This document shows, one piece after another, positions 47,699 through 61,200 of a stretch of 64,000 nt of DNA. How positions within the stretch are numbered: position 1 is the first letter of the stretch; each line of letters opens with the position of its first letter. The position numbers were made by a program, and so were the translations under genes. This DNA is from Margaritispora aquatica (Eukaryota > Ascomycota > Leotiomycetes > Helotiales > Discinellaceae), in the NCBI GenBank assembly GCA_007644065.1, contig VJWN01000012.1, forward strand, positions 1,105,758 to 1,169,757. The letters are read 5' to 3'. The notes beneath the pieces are model-generated. The model saw only the letters and a program-made list of their open reading frames with translations. It was not told the origin of the DNA and searched no databases.

Positions 47699-48978
47699 CG
47701 TTTCCTTTGGCGCCAAAGTCTTGGTTGTATTGAGGCTGGGTGAAGGAATTTCGTGTCGCCCTATTCCAATACTGTTCAGAAGCCGTCTAATTCTTTATAA
47801 CCACGGTTGGCGACCGGATTAGAAAAGAGGCTGAAATATGTTCTTGTAAGGTTTTTATGAGTTGTGATTCGTGCTGAATGATTGTGGGGCAGGAATTTTC
47901 GTTCTTGTCGTCTTTTCCCCTTTGGATGTACTCGCGCTAATATCGATTATCCATGGACTGCGATCGTAAACGGAAAGAGTCTCTGAATAGACAACAATGT
48001 ATCAAGTTACAATGGGACGGCCCGTAAGTATTATGATGTTCTGCTCGGGCAGGTCGGATGAGCTAAAGGTATATCTGTGGCGTCCTTGTCTGCTCCGCCT
48101 CAGCCTTGTCCCATTTGAAAACAGATGCCTAGGAAGCGTACGCAAGTCGTTGCTGTGAATTTTCAGCGCAGCAAAAGTATCATTGATTTATTGGCAGATT
48201 GGCAGATTGGCAGATTGGCAGATTGGCTGTCGTATTGCGCAGATTGAGCCCAATTTGTGGTGGAGGGGAAGTGATGTAAGGTAGAAACCGCGAAGTCAAA
48301 ACCCAAAGAAAAGTAAATACTTTATCGTCCTCCCTCACACTTGCCAGGTTTCTGCGTCATCGTTCACGCACAGGGTGCCGTTACCCCTGTAGCACCCAAT
48401 TTAGGCTTGCGAGACATGCGAAGGTGAGGTGGCTCAAGCTTGAGTTGCGGTTACGGTTACGGTTGGAGCCAGGGCAGTGTACCAGGAAGTACTTGTGAGC
48501 CTATTTCAACCTCTTTCACCTCTGAATGAGTCGGTTGTAAGCTTCAGACTTCTTACCGTGCTTTGCGGCAATGTCACACGAAACCTGGAACATAGACAGA
48601 TAAGTAGATAATGCTCAATCTTGGTTATTGATATAAGTTGTAACCTGCCAGATTCCAGACTCCAGACTCCAGACTTCACAAGTAGGATAATTAGATTTCA
48701 ATCCTAAGAGATCGATGAAAGTCCGAAATATTCATCAACGAAGCGTTTATCATGTTATGTTGCACTTGGCTTACAGCGCCTTACAGTATGGGCGGGCACA
48801 AGAAGTGTAGTGTACTGAAGTAAGATCTTACCTTATTGAGGTTGGCACTAAGAAAAATGGAGATATCAATAAGACGCTAAACTAAAAGCTACACCGCATC
48901 CACTATTCTGCCCAACTTCATGGACTCCACCAACACAGAATCTCCCCAAGTAACAAAATAACAAGAGATGTGATCAAG
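47699..48978. other. divergent promoter region between arrestin and dynactin p25
   Basis: The region is non-coding. It holds a short tandem repeat (listed separately) and smaller CCAGACT repeats near 48655-48675. Confidence 0.45.
48193..48224. repeat. tandem repeat, four copies of GGCAGATT
   Basis: Four perfect 8-base units are followed by a partial unit. Confidence 0.95.
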
Positions 48979-49723
48979 ATGTCAAGGAAGCCAGCAAAGG
49001 GCGAGTACATTGAGACGGTAATCAACAATCTCTCTTCTATCCCCACTGTCGAAGCAGATGAACTTCATGTGTATATCAAATCAGCCTCGAGCTGACAACC
49101 TCTCAGGATACAGGCAATAAAGTCTCCCGTCGCTCACAAATCATTGGTACAACAAACATCATCTTAGGCGGCAAAACAGTCATTCAAGCTGAAGTCATTA
49201 TTCGCGGGGATCTGCTCCGAACATATCCAGCTTCTAACCCAAACGAGAAACAGTCACATCATGTAGCCGTAGCCATCGGACGGTACTGTTTCTTTAGCAG
49301 AGGATGTGAACTCAGACCACCAGGAAAGGTTTACAAGGGGTACGTTTCAATCAGAGGTGCTTGATGGTTGCTCTCAACATGATATAGATCACTATATTAA
49401 ACTAAAACTGACCCATTGTTAGACAGTTTTCCCACTATCCCCTCAAGATCGCCGACCACGTTTTTGTAGGTGCTGGTTCAATCGTAGAAGCAGCATTAGT
49501 AGGCAATCATGTCTCCATCGGTGCCAATTGCGTGATTGGTAAATTCACGATTATCAAAGACTACGTTCGGATTCTGGAAGGCAGCGTTGTGCCACCCAAT
49601 ATGGTCATACCTAGCTTCTCCATCGTCGCTGGCAGACCAGCACAGGTTGTGGGTGAAATTGCGGAAGGCGAGGTTGACGGAATGGACTTGAGGGAACTAT
49701 ACAGGAGTGTTGGGAATGCTTAG
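48979..49723 (+). CDS. dynactin subunit p25 (DCTN5, Neurospora ropy-12 type)
   Basis: p25 sits in the pointed-end complex of dynactin and helps dynein engage endosomes. Three exons (introns 49018-49106 and 49340-49422) give 190 aa. The N-terminus MSRKPAKGEYIET is joined to DTGNKVSRRSQIIGT. The body is a left-handed beta-helix of hexapeptide repeats (IILGGKTVIQAEVIIRGDL, VAIGRYCFFSRG, IADHVFVGAGSIVEAALVG), and the end is PPNMVIPSFSIVAGRPAQVV. A short insert (about residues 47-58, PASNPNEKQSHH) lies between strands. The first intron begins GTAATC, an unusual donor, but the splice restores the conserved ETDTGNKVSRRS. Length fits the family. Confidence 0.94.
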
Positions 49724-49911
49724 GCCGTCGAAGCTATACTATAAGGAATTACGATACCCATTGGCAATCACAAGGAAGCGTGCTCTAGTGTTGAGCAGAA
49801 TGAAAGGGAACAAGTCCGAGGTTGACCACTTTGTCTAGTCAAGTCTAAGAGCATCTCAGATTCAAGCTTCTTGCTGTCCAACCTCGCGTCCCTTGCCTCT
49901 TTTCAAAGCCT

Positions 49912-50505
49912 TTACCAGTCTTCTTCGGAGCCTCCAGCCCGTCCAGCATAGAAAGAAACTACAGCCACAATTAATGCTATAAGAAGCGTAGGAAACACCC
50001 GATGTACTATCAACCACCAAGGTTGGTAGTACACACACTCGATATTGTTTCCATCCAGATCATGGACATACGCTGCATAATAACCCTCCGCATAACTTCT
50101 CAACCCCGGCGCCCCATTATCCGTTGCTCCAGCTGCCCTGTACACGATAAATATCAGCTATCGCTATCTTTGCTTCCTTGCTGTATCCTCTTGCACATAT
50201 CTAAGCTATGCTACCGGGATTGAAGGGCAAACTCACAAAGCAGCAGCATAAAACGCTCTAACAATCGTCTTGTTCCTAGCCTCAAACGCAACATGAACCA
50301 CTCCCTTGCCCTTTTGGGGCCCAGAGCTTGCTACCGCATCGGATGAATGTACCTCAAAATCGGGCATCCCGCCCTGAAGTCCGAACATGACATCGGTAGA
50401 GGATTCGCGATAGACAGCATATCCTAGCGGTGCGAGAGCGTCTCGGAAGAATGCCCTCGATGCAGCAATGTTCGAGACGGGCAGGGAAACGTGTGCGATT
50501 GCCAT
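49912..50505 (-). CDS. VOC/glyoxalase-fold protein with C-terminal membrane anchor
   Basis: Two exons (intron 50138-50236) give 164 aa from the ATG at 50505. An in-frame ATG upstream would add about 17 residues. The fold is that of glyoxalase/bleomycin-resistance/dioxygenase proteins: AIAHVSLPVSNIAASRAFF, then KGVVHVAFEA and DLDGNNIECVYY, with His5, the central His and the late Glu as likely metal ligands. Unlike most single-domain VOC proteins, the last 30 residues form a hydrophobic span (PTLLIALIVAVVSFYAGRA) with a short charged end. The protein may therefore be tail-anchored in the ER, mitochondria or peroxisomes. The substrate is unknown. Confidence 0.85.
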
Positions 50506-51692
50506 TTTTGGAATTTTAAGATGATTTGGGCGTTGAAAAAGTGGAAACCGGCTCATATTGAGAGCATAGAGCAGACAAAGAGGTCTCGTCCATTGATGAG
50601 AGAGGTTCAACGCATCCGCAAACGGCTTACATCCTTCACATATTTTCTTTCACCACTGTCACCACTCCAGTACATAGTCAAGTGCTTTGTGTCTTTTCTA
50701 ATTCCCAAATTTGCCGACATCTCCGTTATTGATATAATTTTCTGGTTGTGTGAGAAGCAGTATGTCGATACACGAATCATTTCCGTAAGCGAACCGTCAG
50801 TTATTACCAAAGTACTCAAACATTTTCACGGCTAGCATTTTGGTTTGAATGAATTCCCAGTCAAAGAATTAGTTTTCAAAAACGGCCTCATCATCCCTCC
50901 ATTTCATCGTTCTAACTGCCACCCAATCGGATGCCTTCCGCTCGCGTTGCACACCTAAAAAGTCGTCAGAGGGGCCCGACAAGCCATGCTATAACGCCAT
51001 CCGCCGAGAAATCAAAGCAAGCCTCCCTATTCAGCTCGCTTGGTTCGCTTCCACAAAAACATAAGGCTTGGTGGTAGCGAGCCTCGCGGGAGAGGTGCAG
51101 TGCTGTATGTGACGACTCGTATTCGACTGTACAGCATGACCCTTTGCCCCCTCGCTTCCCTCCGAAGGTGGATTTGGCAGATGCCAAAGAGTGGATGCAG
51201 AACAAGAGAATGCGGTTTTGTTGCATATCGCAGGCTGGTGTAACGGGAGCGAATGAGCTTCGTTGGCTTGGTAATTGGCGTTGGAAAACTTGCGTGGAAG
51301 GGGCCGATAGGTATGTGATGAAGGAGGGAGGGTCAGGCGGTGGTGATGGGGCGTTTGACCAGGTGGTGGTGGTGGTGGCAAGGACATGGATCAAGCGGTG
51401 AAGAGTAGAAGGAAAGCGAAACAATGATTTGGATCTGAAAATGTATTTCGTTGTTAGAGGGAACTTCCTCTTTTCTTGATGATGATTATTATTCGCTCGT
51501 GCCTTGTGGCCGCTTGGTATCTCTCTAAACTCTATATGTAACACTGTCTAGGAACGCCATAATCTTAATGCACCTAGTCCTTTCAAAACGCCTTCCCTTA
51601 TAGCTTCCGTAACACCATTGCTTGCCCCAAAATCCACCATCTCCCGTATATATCAAAACATGAACGAAGAAGGTTCTGTACATCCAAAATAT
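50506..51692. other. intergenic region
   Basis: This holds the VOC gene upstream region and the transporter 3' flank. A minus-strand frame (51031-51387, 118 codons, Pro-rich, ATG start) has no recognisable domain and I do not call it a gene. Confidence 0.4.
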
Positions 51693-54315
51693 CTAGAAAC
51701 TGAACAAGCCGCTTCTGCGTTTACCAAATGGGTAAATGACAATAGCACTAAGAAACAACCCTACCGTGATTCCAATAGCGATGGTGATCATGCTATACCC
51801 AACATTAAAAACAATAGTGTTCAAGTCCGCAGATGAAGTGCCACTGATAACCGTACTCGTAGAGTTGAGCTTGAGTGTACCGTTTGTATAAGTCGTTGTA
51901 TTAGTAAGCTGGTCTGCCGAGCTGATGCCAGCCAACAAGGAGCCCGAAGCTGCCAGTCCAGAAGGTACCTGGACGAATATGGCTGGCAGTATGGCTGCCG
52001 CAGCAACCCCATGACCCAGACGAGAGTAGAGATTACCAAGTACGCCCACAGCAAGTGCTCCGAGTGTATTCGAAATTTGCGCCGACGAGGGGAATTTGAG
52101 GGCGCTAAAGAAATTGACAATGTAGCCCAAGAAGGATATACCGAGCATGACAGGTATTTGTTTCCATTTCGCTTGGTTAATCACACATAGGCACAGAGTG
52201 AAGCCAACCACAAATGGCCATTTGTAGTATGAGGTAATCGGCGCAATACAGGTCGTTGCCGAGCTTGCGTTTGGATCCATGAGGCCATATATGGCTGTTC
52301 CGATAGTTATACCATAACCGAGAAATAGCGAATAGATGATGGCGTAAACCATTCTGACAGAACCAGCGACCATGCTTTTGGATTGAAGTTCAAGGGAACC
52401 GCACAGAACCATGTAGCCAGGAAGTATCAGAGCGATCGATGATTGTGCAAGAGCTGAAAAGCAAAACAGGTCGCCGCCTCTGATGGATCCAAATGCTCGA
52501 GCAAGAAAGGAGGTTAGGACAGTAGCAGAAATCTCGAAGACGTTGCTGTACAAGTCTGATTTCGGTGCGACCACAAGTTGAAGGAATCCCAGAATTGATC
52601 CTAGGATGAAAGCGATCGGCATATCAATCAAGCGTGCCTCGAAAGCTGCAAAATGTTAGTTTTGCGGGGAAACCTTTGGACTAACACATACCAAATGGTC
52701 CTACCATCGCACTGGCAAAACCATAGACAATGACCAACAACCAAACAGGATGCTTCTGCTTTTGAGTAATACAGTTGTCAAGTCTCTGCGTTGCTTCTTC
52801 GACACCTATTACATCATGGACGACTTCCTTGTAAATCTCATGAATATCCTTCAATTTCCCAAGATCGACACCCTGTGCTGACTTAACCAACTTAACCTCC
52901 GTCGTGTGAGTCGAGACATCATCGAAAGAAATCATCATACAACCAGGAATGTATAGAAACTGGCCATCGATTTCGAGAACTCGTGCACTCATTTTCATGT
53001 ACTCTTCAAGACGATGGGTGGGTGCGCCATAAGACATGAGCGCACGACATAGCTTAAGAAGATACTTTTGCCTACTGAGAGTCTCTGCAATATGTACCGT
53101 TATCCTGATCTCGTCTTCCAACCTTGGCCGGCCACTAATCCTGCCAATAGCAGAATCAAGAAGTTTGCCACTGGTGGTCCGCTTTCCCATACCAGGACGG
53201 ACTGGTCCATTCTTCTTGGGTGTCTTCACTCCACCCTGAGCTCCAAGAATTGCAGAGGCTTCAATGAGTCCCGCTAGAGTATCTTGAGAGTGAGCTTTGT
53301 GGTTGTACCATTTCGCTGCTTTTGTCCGAGGCGTAGCAGTTCCGGATGATCCTCCTGTCCGGTAAGGACTTCCTGGTGATGTGTCGCTTTCTCGTCTCGA
53401 CTCGGTCCCACCTGGTGCGTTGTATAGTTTGAGTAAAGAAGATAGAACACCTCCACGATACTGCTGTGGACGAGCTACATATTCTTCGGCTAGTCGTTGT
53501 TCCTCATCAGGCGTGACATGTCCCGACACAAGTCCAGCAGCTGAGCCAGCAGACATTCTCCAAGCTTCATTTTGATTTTTCCGAGTATGTGCCCTTACCA
53601 GCTTGTGGGCCTGAGAAGTACTAGAAATTTTGTGTTTTGCAATGCCTTTTTCTAAATCATCATCGTCACTTTCAAAGGCAGCACCAGCATATGCTCCTCG
53701 ACCATCCATTGGGGCCAGAGGAATATCATCCACTCTTACTGGAAAGCCGCTTAGACCATTTGGCCCTGGGAAAGAATAGTCCTCCTCTTCGAGACTTGTC
53801 CTTCTTGAGGCGGGTGCTGAATGGCTTCCAACGAGTGATGCCACACGTGCAGCTCGCTCCTGAGCAGCTAAAGCAGAGAATGTCTTTTCGTTAAACTCAA
53901 CTGGGGTTTCTTCTGTGTAGCTGGAGTTGTTGCGAAGCAAACCAGGCCTTCGTTTTGAACCATTTGTTGAAGGATCCGCAAATGGATTTTCCAACTCTTG
54001 TTCCGGCGTATGCCTCAGAAGACTAGTCACACTGTTCGTCTTCGAATGAACAGGGCTAAATTTTGCTTGCTTGGGGAATGCAATATCTTGTGGGGGAATT
54101 GACCGATCCTGAAGCGGGATGCTGAAGCGTTTGTTCATTGGGTCATTGGCCTCATTGGTGCTGTTGAAACGAACTCGACTCCTTTTTGCTGGAGGGTCTC
54201 CTCCAGCACTTGACGGCCTGCTTGGGTTGGCGCTATTGTCCAAGCTGATGGCTTCGGAAGAAAGCTCGTGACTTGGAGAAATTCCTGCCTTTGGCAGCGG
54301 AAACTGACCGGACAT
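51693..54315 (-). CDS. PRM10/ThrE-like multi-pass membrane protein
   Basis: Two exons (intron 52646-52691) give 858 aa. A polar, Ser/Pro-rich N-terminus of about 430 residues carries acidic and basic patches and many candidate phosphosites. It precedes the ThrE-type domain: RITVHIAETLSRQKYLLKLC, SYGAPTHRLEEYM and FLYIPGCMMISFDD, then about ten membrane spans through the second exon. The family includes bacterial threonine/serine exporters and yeast Prm10; the fungal substrate is unknown. The frame upstream of the ATG at 54315 opens only with TTG, so that ATG is used. The C-terminus ends FGKRRSGLFSF after the last span. Confidence 0.9.
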
Positions 54316-57300
54316 TCTGTAACGAGAATGTGCAATAATTGGATTATTGATGATAAAAAGAAAATCGAAAGGGACAAAAAGATATCTGGTCGATGTTGCT
54401 GGATTGTAATACGAGGTGCACGACGGCGTCCACAGGCAGTTCAAATCCGAGGGTCGTCAAATCCACCCAAATAAAATCTCTTTACTCGCCACCAATAAGA
54501 AGATACCAGAACTTGACGTCTCTATTACCAAGCTCCTTGTTATCGATGTAGGAGTGCCTCGAATTTAATAAAGAATTTGGAGGTAAGGTATTTTTGAAAG
54601 TGTGGTGTGATATCAAGCAGAGCTTGCAAACTAGCGGTTCGGCAACTAGTTAAGTATGAGTCTGTCAAGATGGCTTTCTAGGTGATGGTCTACAAGTAGC
54701 CCAAGGTGATTGAAAAGTAGCCGCTTGCCGGAGCGAGTTCCTGGTTCCTAGTTCCAAGTCTAGGGAACTCCATAATTGCCATAAATGCTCACTGCGAAAC
54801 CCCGAAGCACGAGCTTCATCATCTCATTCTCCAACCCGATTAGGACAGAAAGAGGCGAGTGGAGTGAGTTGCCAGCGATCCTAGAACTAGCCCAGTAGAT
54901 TGCCAAAGTCCAGACTATTCAGCTTACCCACTTTCACATTCGCAAGACAAAGATGCATCGACATGAGTATCAAAAAATTGGAGCCTCCTAACACTAAAAG
55001 CAGAGGTTGCCACAGCTGCTGAGCCAGGACACGAGGAGCTCCAAACGTCCAAGGGAGTTCTTGGGGGAATAACGGGACCTTGTCCAAGGATGACAACCAC
55101 ACCCACATCCATGAGACAGGATTGGGCATCGAAGCCAGATTGCTGTCGCTATACTGGAGAACAACTTCAAATGCCTGTTTGCTGTGCCAGGCTTGTGACC
55201 GAGCTTTCAGTGGACCAAAATTTGGCGCCAATTGCAACGCTATACATACGCATACGAGTCTTGTTCGACACTCGTCATGCTTTGAGATACCATGATTCTT
55301 GTAAAAGCAAGATCTGCAGCGGTGAGATAAGAGGGATCCATAGCATTATTGATAAACCCAATTGCTTGGTTGTACCTAACTTTTCGTGCTAGCATGGTGC
55401 ATAGAGCATGCTTTGCAGAGTAATGCGACAAGCGATAGCGAAGTAGGAAAAGTGTAACGGTGGTGGCAGTGATGTTGCATAGTATTCCGGTGTAGCTATT
55501 CAGGCTATTGTGGTAAAAAGGAGTGTGAGGACAATACGAGTCAGACTTTTCCTCCCAACAATTTTCCCGAGATGTGGTCCGTCGAGCATAGAGGTGCGCT
55601 TGTGGTTGTGCTTGTTGTGCCTGTACCTGTGCCTGTGCCGTTCGCCTTGTGAACGAACGGGAAGCTTGCGTTCATGCAGCCAAGAAGCCAGTCCGGATAG
55701 CCAAATCCGGAAAAGCCGAACGGCTCAAGATTCTCCAAACTCTCTCACTCTCTCTCACCTCACTGTCTCACATATCCACCGTCAAAAGCATCCACAGATG
55801 TAATCCACATACTTCTCACGAACGCAAAACAACTTTCTTGGTTTCCATCTCTGACAGGTCACTAATCATGAATCCCATGTGAAAGCATGAGTCTGGACTT
55901 TCGACTTCTCGGTCGCTTCTCGGCCATCCAGAAAATACAAGCTTTTTCTTCTTCTCAGCATGACAGATGTGGCGCACAGAGCAAACAGCCGCTGTTCCTG
56001 AGTCTTGGATTCAGACTCAAAGCAAAAGCATTGTTCGTCAGCTTGTCTCTGCTTCTTCCACGTGGGATGAGAACGAGATCAACAGAGGAAGGTTGGCCGA
56101 AATATGGAATTCTCTCCTTTTCAAATGCGATGTTTCTGGACCTCAACCCATGCGGCGATCCCGTTGTGTTTCTTATCTCAATTTCAGAGCCCAACGTCGT
56201 GGAGCCGGCCTGGAAGTGTCTCAACCGGAAATGGAATTCCATTGGAGTTTAAATTGACCTCAGGTAACTGCCTAAAAAGAGCGTTGTCCGAAGCAGGTCT
56301 GCACCCTCTGTTCGTTTCGAAGTTTGGTCTGTTGAGAATTTTTCTTTGTCAAACTCTCGACCGCATTCTCAATATCACAATTCGAGATAGAAACAATAAC
56401 CCAGGTGTTATTATCATTAGCGCGATGTCTTGCGTATGGCACTACCTTAGCAAATACACCGGTTGCGAGCCGTCTCAATGATAGCTTACCAAGTTTTCGG
56501 CTCTAAGCCTTATTTCATGGTGGAAGTGCTAAATATAGTTGAGGGTCAAGAAGATGATCAGGGGCTATAGAATAATCAATATCCGTGGGATGGGTATATT
56601 TTGAATTTGGATATGTGCAAAAATCAATTGATTTTCCACCGAAATCTCTTTGGCTCACACGATCATTCCCGTCGAGAATGAGCATAACGAACGCAAAGAA
56701 CGAGGGGTCCGTAAACCCAACCGTGGAGTCCAAATATGCTTCGCAGAGAATTCCTTCCGCATTCTTCGCAGCGGTGAGAGATAAAGTCAGGACTGTAGCG
56801 CCTGACTAGACATGCATCCAAATCCAAGGAAGTACGAAGATAAGGTGAGATGGAGTCATTGAGATTATCACCCTCATCCAATTAAGATCAATGTCTTCGA
56901 TTCGCAGGCCTTAACAGCATCTGATTCGGAGTATGCGCGTGTGGTTTGCGGGTAGAGGTGTCAAGGTGGCTTAAACATTTTCCCGCGATGGAAGTGGAAT
57001 AATATACAGGGAATTGTTGTGAACGGGAGACGCAGACAGTCGTCAATATAGCAGCTCGGCTATTGAATCTCTTTGCGTACCAGTAAAAATCATGGAAATG
57101 TGCCTCCACAGCGAAAATATCTCGATTTTCTATTTAGGAACAGACACACGTTAAACTCACTCTCCTGAAGGCCAAGAACTTTTACTGTTGATTATATAGA
57201 TAATTTGGTGGGGGTAATGCCCAAATTTTGATTTGTATAGTATGGCTGTTCGTCATATGTCTAGAGAAACAATACTGCTTCTGAGATTTATTCGAGATGG

Positions 57301-57443
57301 CACACAGCATTACTAACACGTATTAACAATTTCCTTGGTTTCGGCGAAGCAACTAACCTGTATTACTGGCGCAGTATCATTTTTGACTTCAAGATCTCAT
57401 AGACATCCTTCGTTACCTCGCTAGAGTCAGCTAGCAAGACGTA
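54316..57443. other. 3.1 kb gene-poor region
   Basis: Several frames of 70-125 codons occur on both strands, none with a recognisable domain. A minus-strand frame stays open for about 430 bases (55240-55665) but has no usable start. A CT-rich run lies near 55738-55760. A divergent multi-exon gene is possible, but I cannot support one. Confidence 0.4.
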
Positions 57444-58259
57444 TCATCCCAAGATCCCAAGAATCTTTCTCTCTTCTTCACCGTCCCAATCCATCCCAAT
57501 CTCACCATCAACATCCACAATACCGATGTCCCCTTCTCTGTTCTCCAATCCCATCATCCCTCTCTCAACTCTGGCGATCAATCTCCGCATCTTCTCCAGC
57601 TCTAACTCGACCTCACCATTCCTTCCCACAAGATTATCCTGCACACCTGCATCTTCACTGAACTCGCTCACTAACTCTCTCAACCTCCTGTGATCTTCTA
57701 GACGTTTCCGTGCGGCTGTTCGCTTCTCATTCAGCTGAACTAAGCGTGTCTGCAGTGATGCGAACTTCTGCGCCTCTTCGGGGTATTCTTCTGCAGCATC
57801 TCCAGGCCAAGACGATGGAAGGTCTGTAATTATGGTCTCTTGTCCTGCATGCTAGGATCAGCAATATTTCTTAAAGACGCATTAGACATCCTTACTATAA
57901 TCCGTCCCCCTCTCAACCCACTCCTCCCCCAATCCCAGTGTCACAACACCCCTCTCCCCAGCGCTCCAGTACAGCCGATCAACCTGCTCCGCTACATGTC
58001 TCTGCGCCTGCGGTCCATAGCGTAGCTTATTGTGTTTCTTGATCCGGTCGTTGAGTTGCTGTAAGGCCGAGTCGATGCTCTTCTGCCGTAAGCGATTGTC
58101 GTGCTCTGCGTTTACAGAGAGGAAGGCGGGGCTTGCTTGGAGGGGTTGTGAAAGTGTGCGGATTTGGGCTGTGAGAAAGGTGGATTTGAGAGCTATTATT
58201 GTGGGCGGTGCATTGGTCGTCATTTGAGATACTTTGTTTTCAAACACTTTCAAGGGCAT
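57444..58259 (-). CDS. probable kinetochore subunit of the Sim4/Mis6 complex (Fta4-like)
   Basis: Two exons (intron 57845-57895) give 254 aa. The pattern resembles fungal Fta4 (CENP-U-like): TLSQPLQASPAF near the N-terminus, then a helix LNDRIKKHNKLRYGPQAQRHVAEQVDRLYW, shown here as two adjoining parts, and a long coiled-coil region (FASLQTRLVQLNEKRTAARKRL) with an acidic C-terminus. Such proteins belong to the constitutive inner kinetochore. I assign the family from memory of this pattern, so an alternative is an unrelated coiled-coil protein. The start is the ATG at 58259; another in-frame ATG follows 12 codons later. Confidence 0.68.
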
Positions 58260-61200
58260 ATAAAGAAGACGTGGAAGTGTTCATTGACGCGGTAATATCT
58301 TGGGTGGACGTGTTGGTCGACGCGTCGCGACCTCTGTCGTGGGTGATGTCATGTGATATGCGGTGTTCTCGAATTTTGGTCCAATCTTCTCTTTGAGACT
58401 GACATCATGATGAATGCTTTGCCTTTTCCTGTTTTAGTGCTTGACAAGCCAAACTCTGTAACTGTTTGGTGATTATTACCCGAGAATGTTCTTGTCCTGT
58501 ATGCTTAAGGCCCTCTTTCACTATTTTTCTGCTGTTCGTCCATCAATTGATAATTGCGCAGTGTGCTATTTCAAATCCACCATTAATTCCTAAGTACTAG
58601 ACTGTATTGTTTCGCACTTTGGGATCTCATTCGTCTCTTCATATCTCCTTATCTGCTCTTACGACATCTTGTCTATACTCTACATGTGTAACTTCGATTA
58701 ATGTTAGGCACTTAAGTTCGTCTTCCCACTCCTACGTCCTTCGAGTTCAGCAGTTTACTTATGAGGAGCCGCTGTTCTCTGAATTTTGGATTGAAAAAAG
58801 CTAGCAAAGCACATTCTCCCTTAAGATGCTGAAATCTTTCTCCCATCAAATATGGATTCGTCTCGCAACGCTTCGAATGATGGCACAAACCATGCCACTC
58901 CTCACCCTTCAACCACCAATTCTACCCCTCACATACCTTGGTTTGATGCTGACCAAACTCATTTTAGTTAGAAATCTTGAAGTTTCTCAAATTTGCCTCT
59001 AATTCGCCGATGCTTTCTATTCAGTTAGGGACTTCATTTCACCACTAAAAAAACTCAAGCTCAGTTAGCACCCATTCCTTCGGCAGCCAGCAGAGATGTC
59101 TAACCCTACTACGGTTGGGAGGCAATATATGCCATGCCGCTAGCGTTATCTTTCCGTACGTTTTATTGATGAGTTGGGTAAATTTCCTTGTTGATTAGGT
59201 CCAGGCAAGCCACCGAGACAAAGTCGAGGCAATCGACAATCTGGAGCTGTATTCTAGTGACGAGATCTAAAGATCCGAGTGACATAATTCTTTGTGCTTC
59301 CAAGGATATCAGCTTTTAGTAAATATCCTTAGGCTGTCCTTTAAAGCTGATTTTCAGTTGATGGACGGTTGCTTTCTGAAGCCAAATCTGCTTTGCAGAC
59401 AGATTCGTCCCATTTTGTAAAAGCATGTGCAAAGCCGCTCATATTATGGAGCCTTAGATGAACTCGAGATTCTGCGAGACTACTACAACAGAAGTGTGCT
59501 TTCCTGCTCGGCCTCTTGGCTTCAGATCACTTTCTCGCCAATCACCCCTTACATTTTTGGCCACCAGCACAATCGTAGAGTAGTAGATGTTCTGCTCCTG
59601 GTATGGTCAAATCTAGCTGAGTAACACATTTTGCTGGGAGTTGTTGATGTTAATGTAAATACAAGAGTCTTTTTTTTTCTTCACCCGACAACCTTGGGGT
59701 CTACGTCGTTTTTACTTTCTCGAAATGAACATAATTGCGCACCAAGTAACTATAAAGATCAAGAGTTCTTGCTAGAGGACAGAAAGTAGGAAACAAATTA
59801 AATCACATCGTACAGAATTACGTGGCTGTAGGTTCCTAATTGTTTGGCACTCATGTTGCACGAGATTCTTGAGGGCTCAATTATCATACCCACCTGATTA
59901 TACAAACAGTGCAGACAAGCAAGGCTATCTCTCCTCTCAGCCCAGAAGCAAACAGTATGGTCAAACCTCCCCAAGCTCACGCGCCATTACATTTTTTCAC
60001 ATTTTGAAAATGCCTCCATGTGTATATGCCCTGGGTGCTGAGAAGTGATTAGCTGTATGTGACTTAAGGTCGTTAATTTACTGTAGGACCAAGCGATCAT
60101 GGAGTTATCACGATCTAATCATGATCGATGTCTCTGTCAGTGAGCTGAACCGCTGATACGTCCAATCACGTATCGTAGGTCGAGCAAATTGTATCATAAA
60201 AAGCTAAAAAGAACAATAGAAAAGCTTTCAAATGAGTAGCCTGCTGATAAACTTTCATTTTTCTCCAACAAGGGTGTGCTCGCGAAGTCCCTAAGATCTG
60301 CACTGCAAGTTTGGCATATGTGTGAGCTTGTCAATGAGTTTGCATTAAGAGAATGTTTGATTATCTATCCATTCTCGGCATTCTTAGCAAAAGGATAGCA
60401 AGTAGATGTCCCCAAATCGAACAGGCATAACACACTTAGTACAGATCTAGAAACTAGAGTAGATACAGAAACCACTGCTGTAGAAATAACATGACGCAAG
60501 CACAATCGCATGCAGTTTTCGTTGATGAGAGCAGTGGAAATGCATTCGCCAGACTAGACTCACATAAGAAACTATAGCCAAGCTTGATGTCAAATGCTCT
60601 GAACCGAAAGCGATTTCCTCACACAAGTCTACTACTGCATTCAAAATTGCTGAGAGAATAACGAAAGAGGTAAAATCTTCAGCAGACATATACTTACAGA
60701 ACACTCTCTATTCTCAGAGATCGAGTTCGCCTCAACTCTGTTCTCAACCCAGAAAGCACGAAACACGAAATCGTCAACAGCAAGACCATTGCCGAAGACT
60801 TTAGACGGCAGTATCAGGATCAGGTGCTCCGAACGGGAGAACTTCAAAGCTGTATGCGAAGATTTATGAATTTTTAATGGAGCTCCTATTCAACACCAAA
60901 AACTCTGGTTGATTCGGAGGAGGGAAGTATAGTGTTTTTTCCATATGGAGTGGAAGAGTACAGTCTCAGTAGGAAGGCTTGATGGCGTTGTAGAATTGAA
61001 TAATACAAAAAGAAGACAACAATAACTCCTAGAAATAACAATCTCCACGACGATTTTGGTGCTAGAGAAAACATAATGTTGGTACACCAGGAAAGTTGTG
61101 TTAGTACGATCCGGGGGCCTGCGATCCTGTTTGCTCAAAGTCTCAGGTATGGTTAGATCCCTTCCAGTACACGAGGCAACAAATACAGGGTTGAGCAGAG

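Noticed and set aside
51031..51387. 118-codon Pro-rich minus-strand frame with ATG
   Set aside because: It looks low-complexity, has no conserved motif and no promoter or splice support.
55240..55665. minus-strand open stretch with membrane-like residues
   Set aside because: It has no in-frame ATG at its 5' end, begins in a CA-rich repeat and has no homology I recognise.
60641..60847. minus-strand exon-like frame ending in GTAAGTATA
   Set aside because: The nearest acceptor gives a stop codon within three codons, so no gene could be continued.
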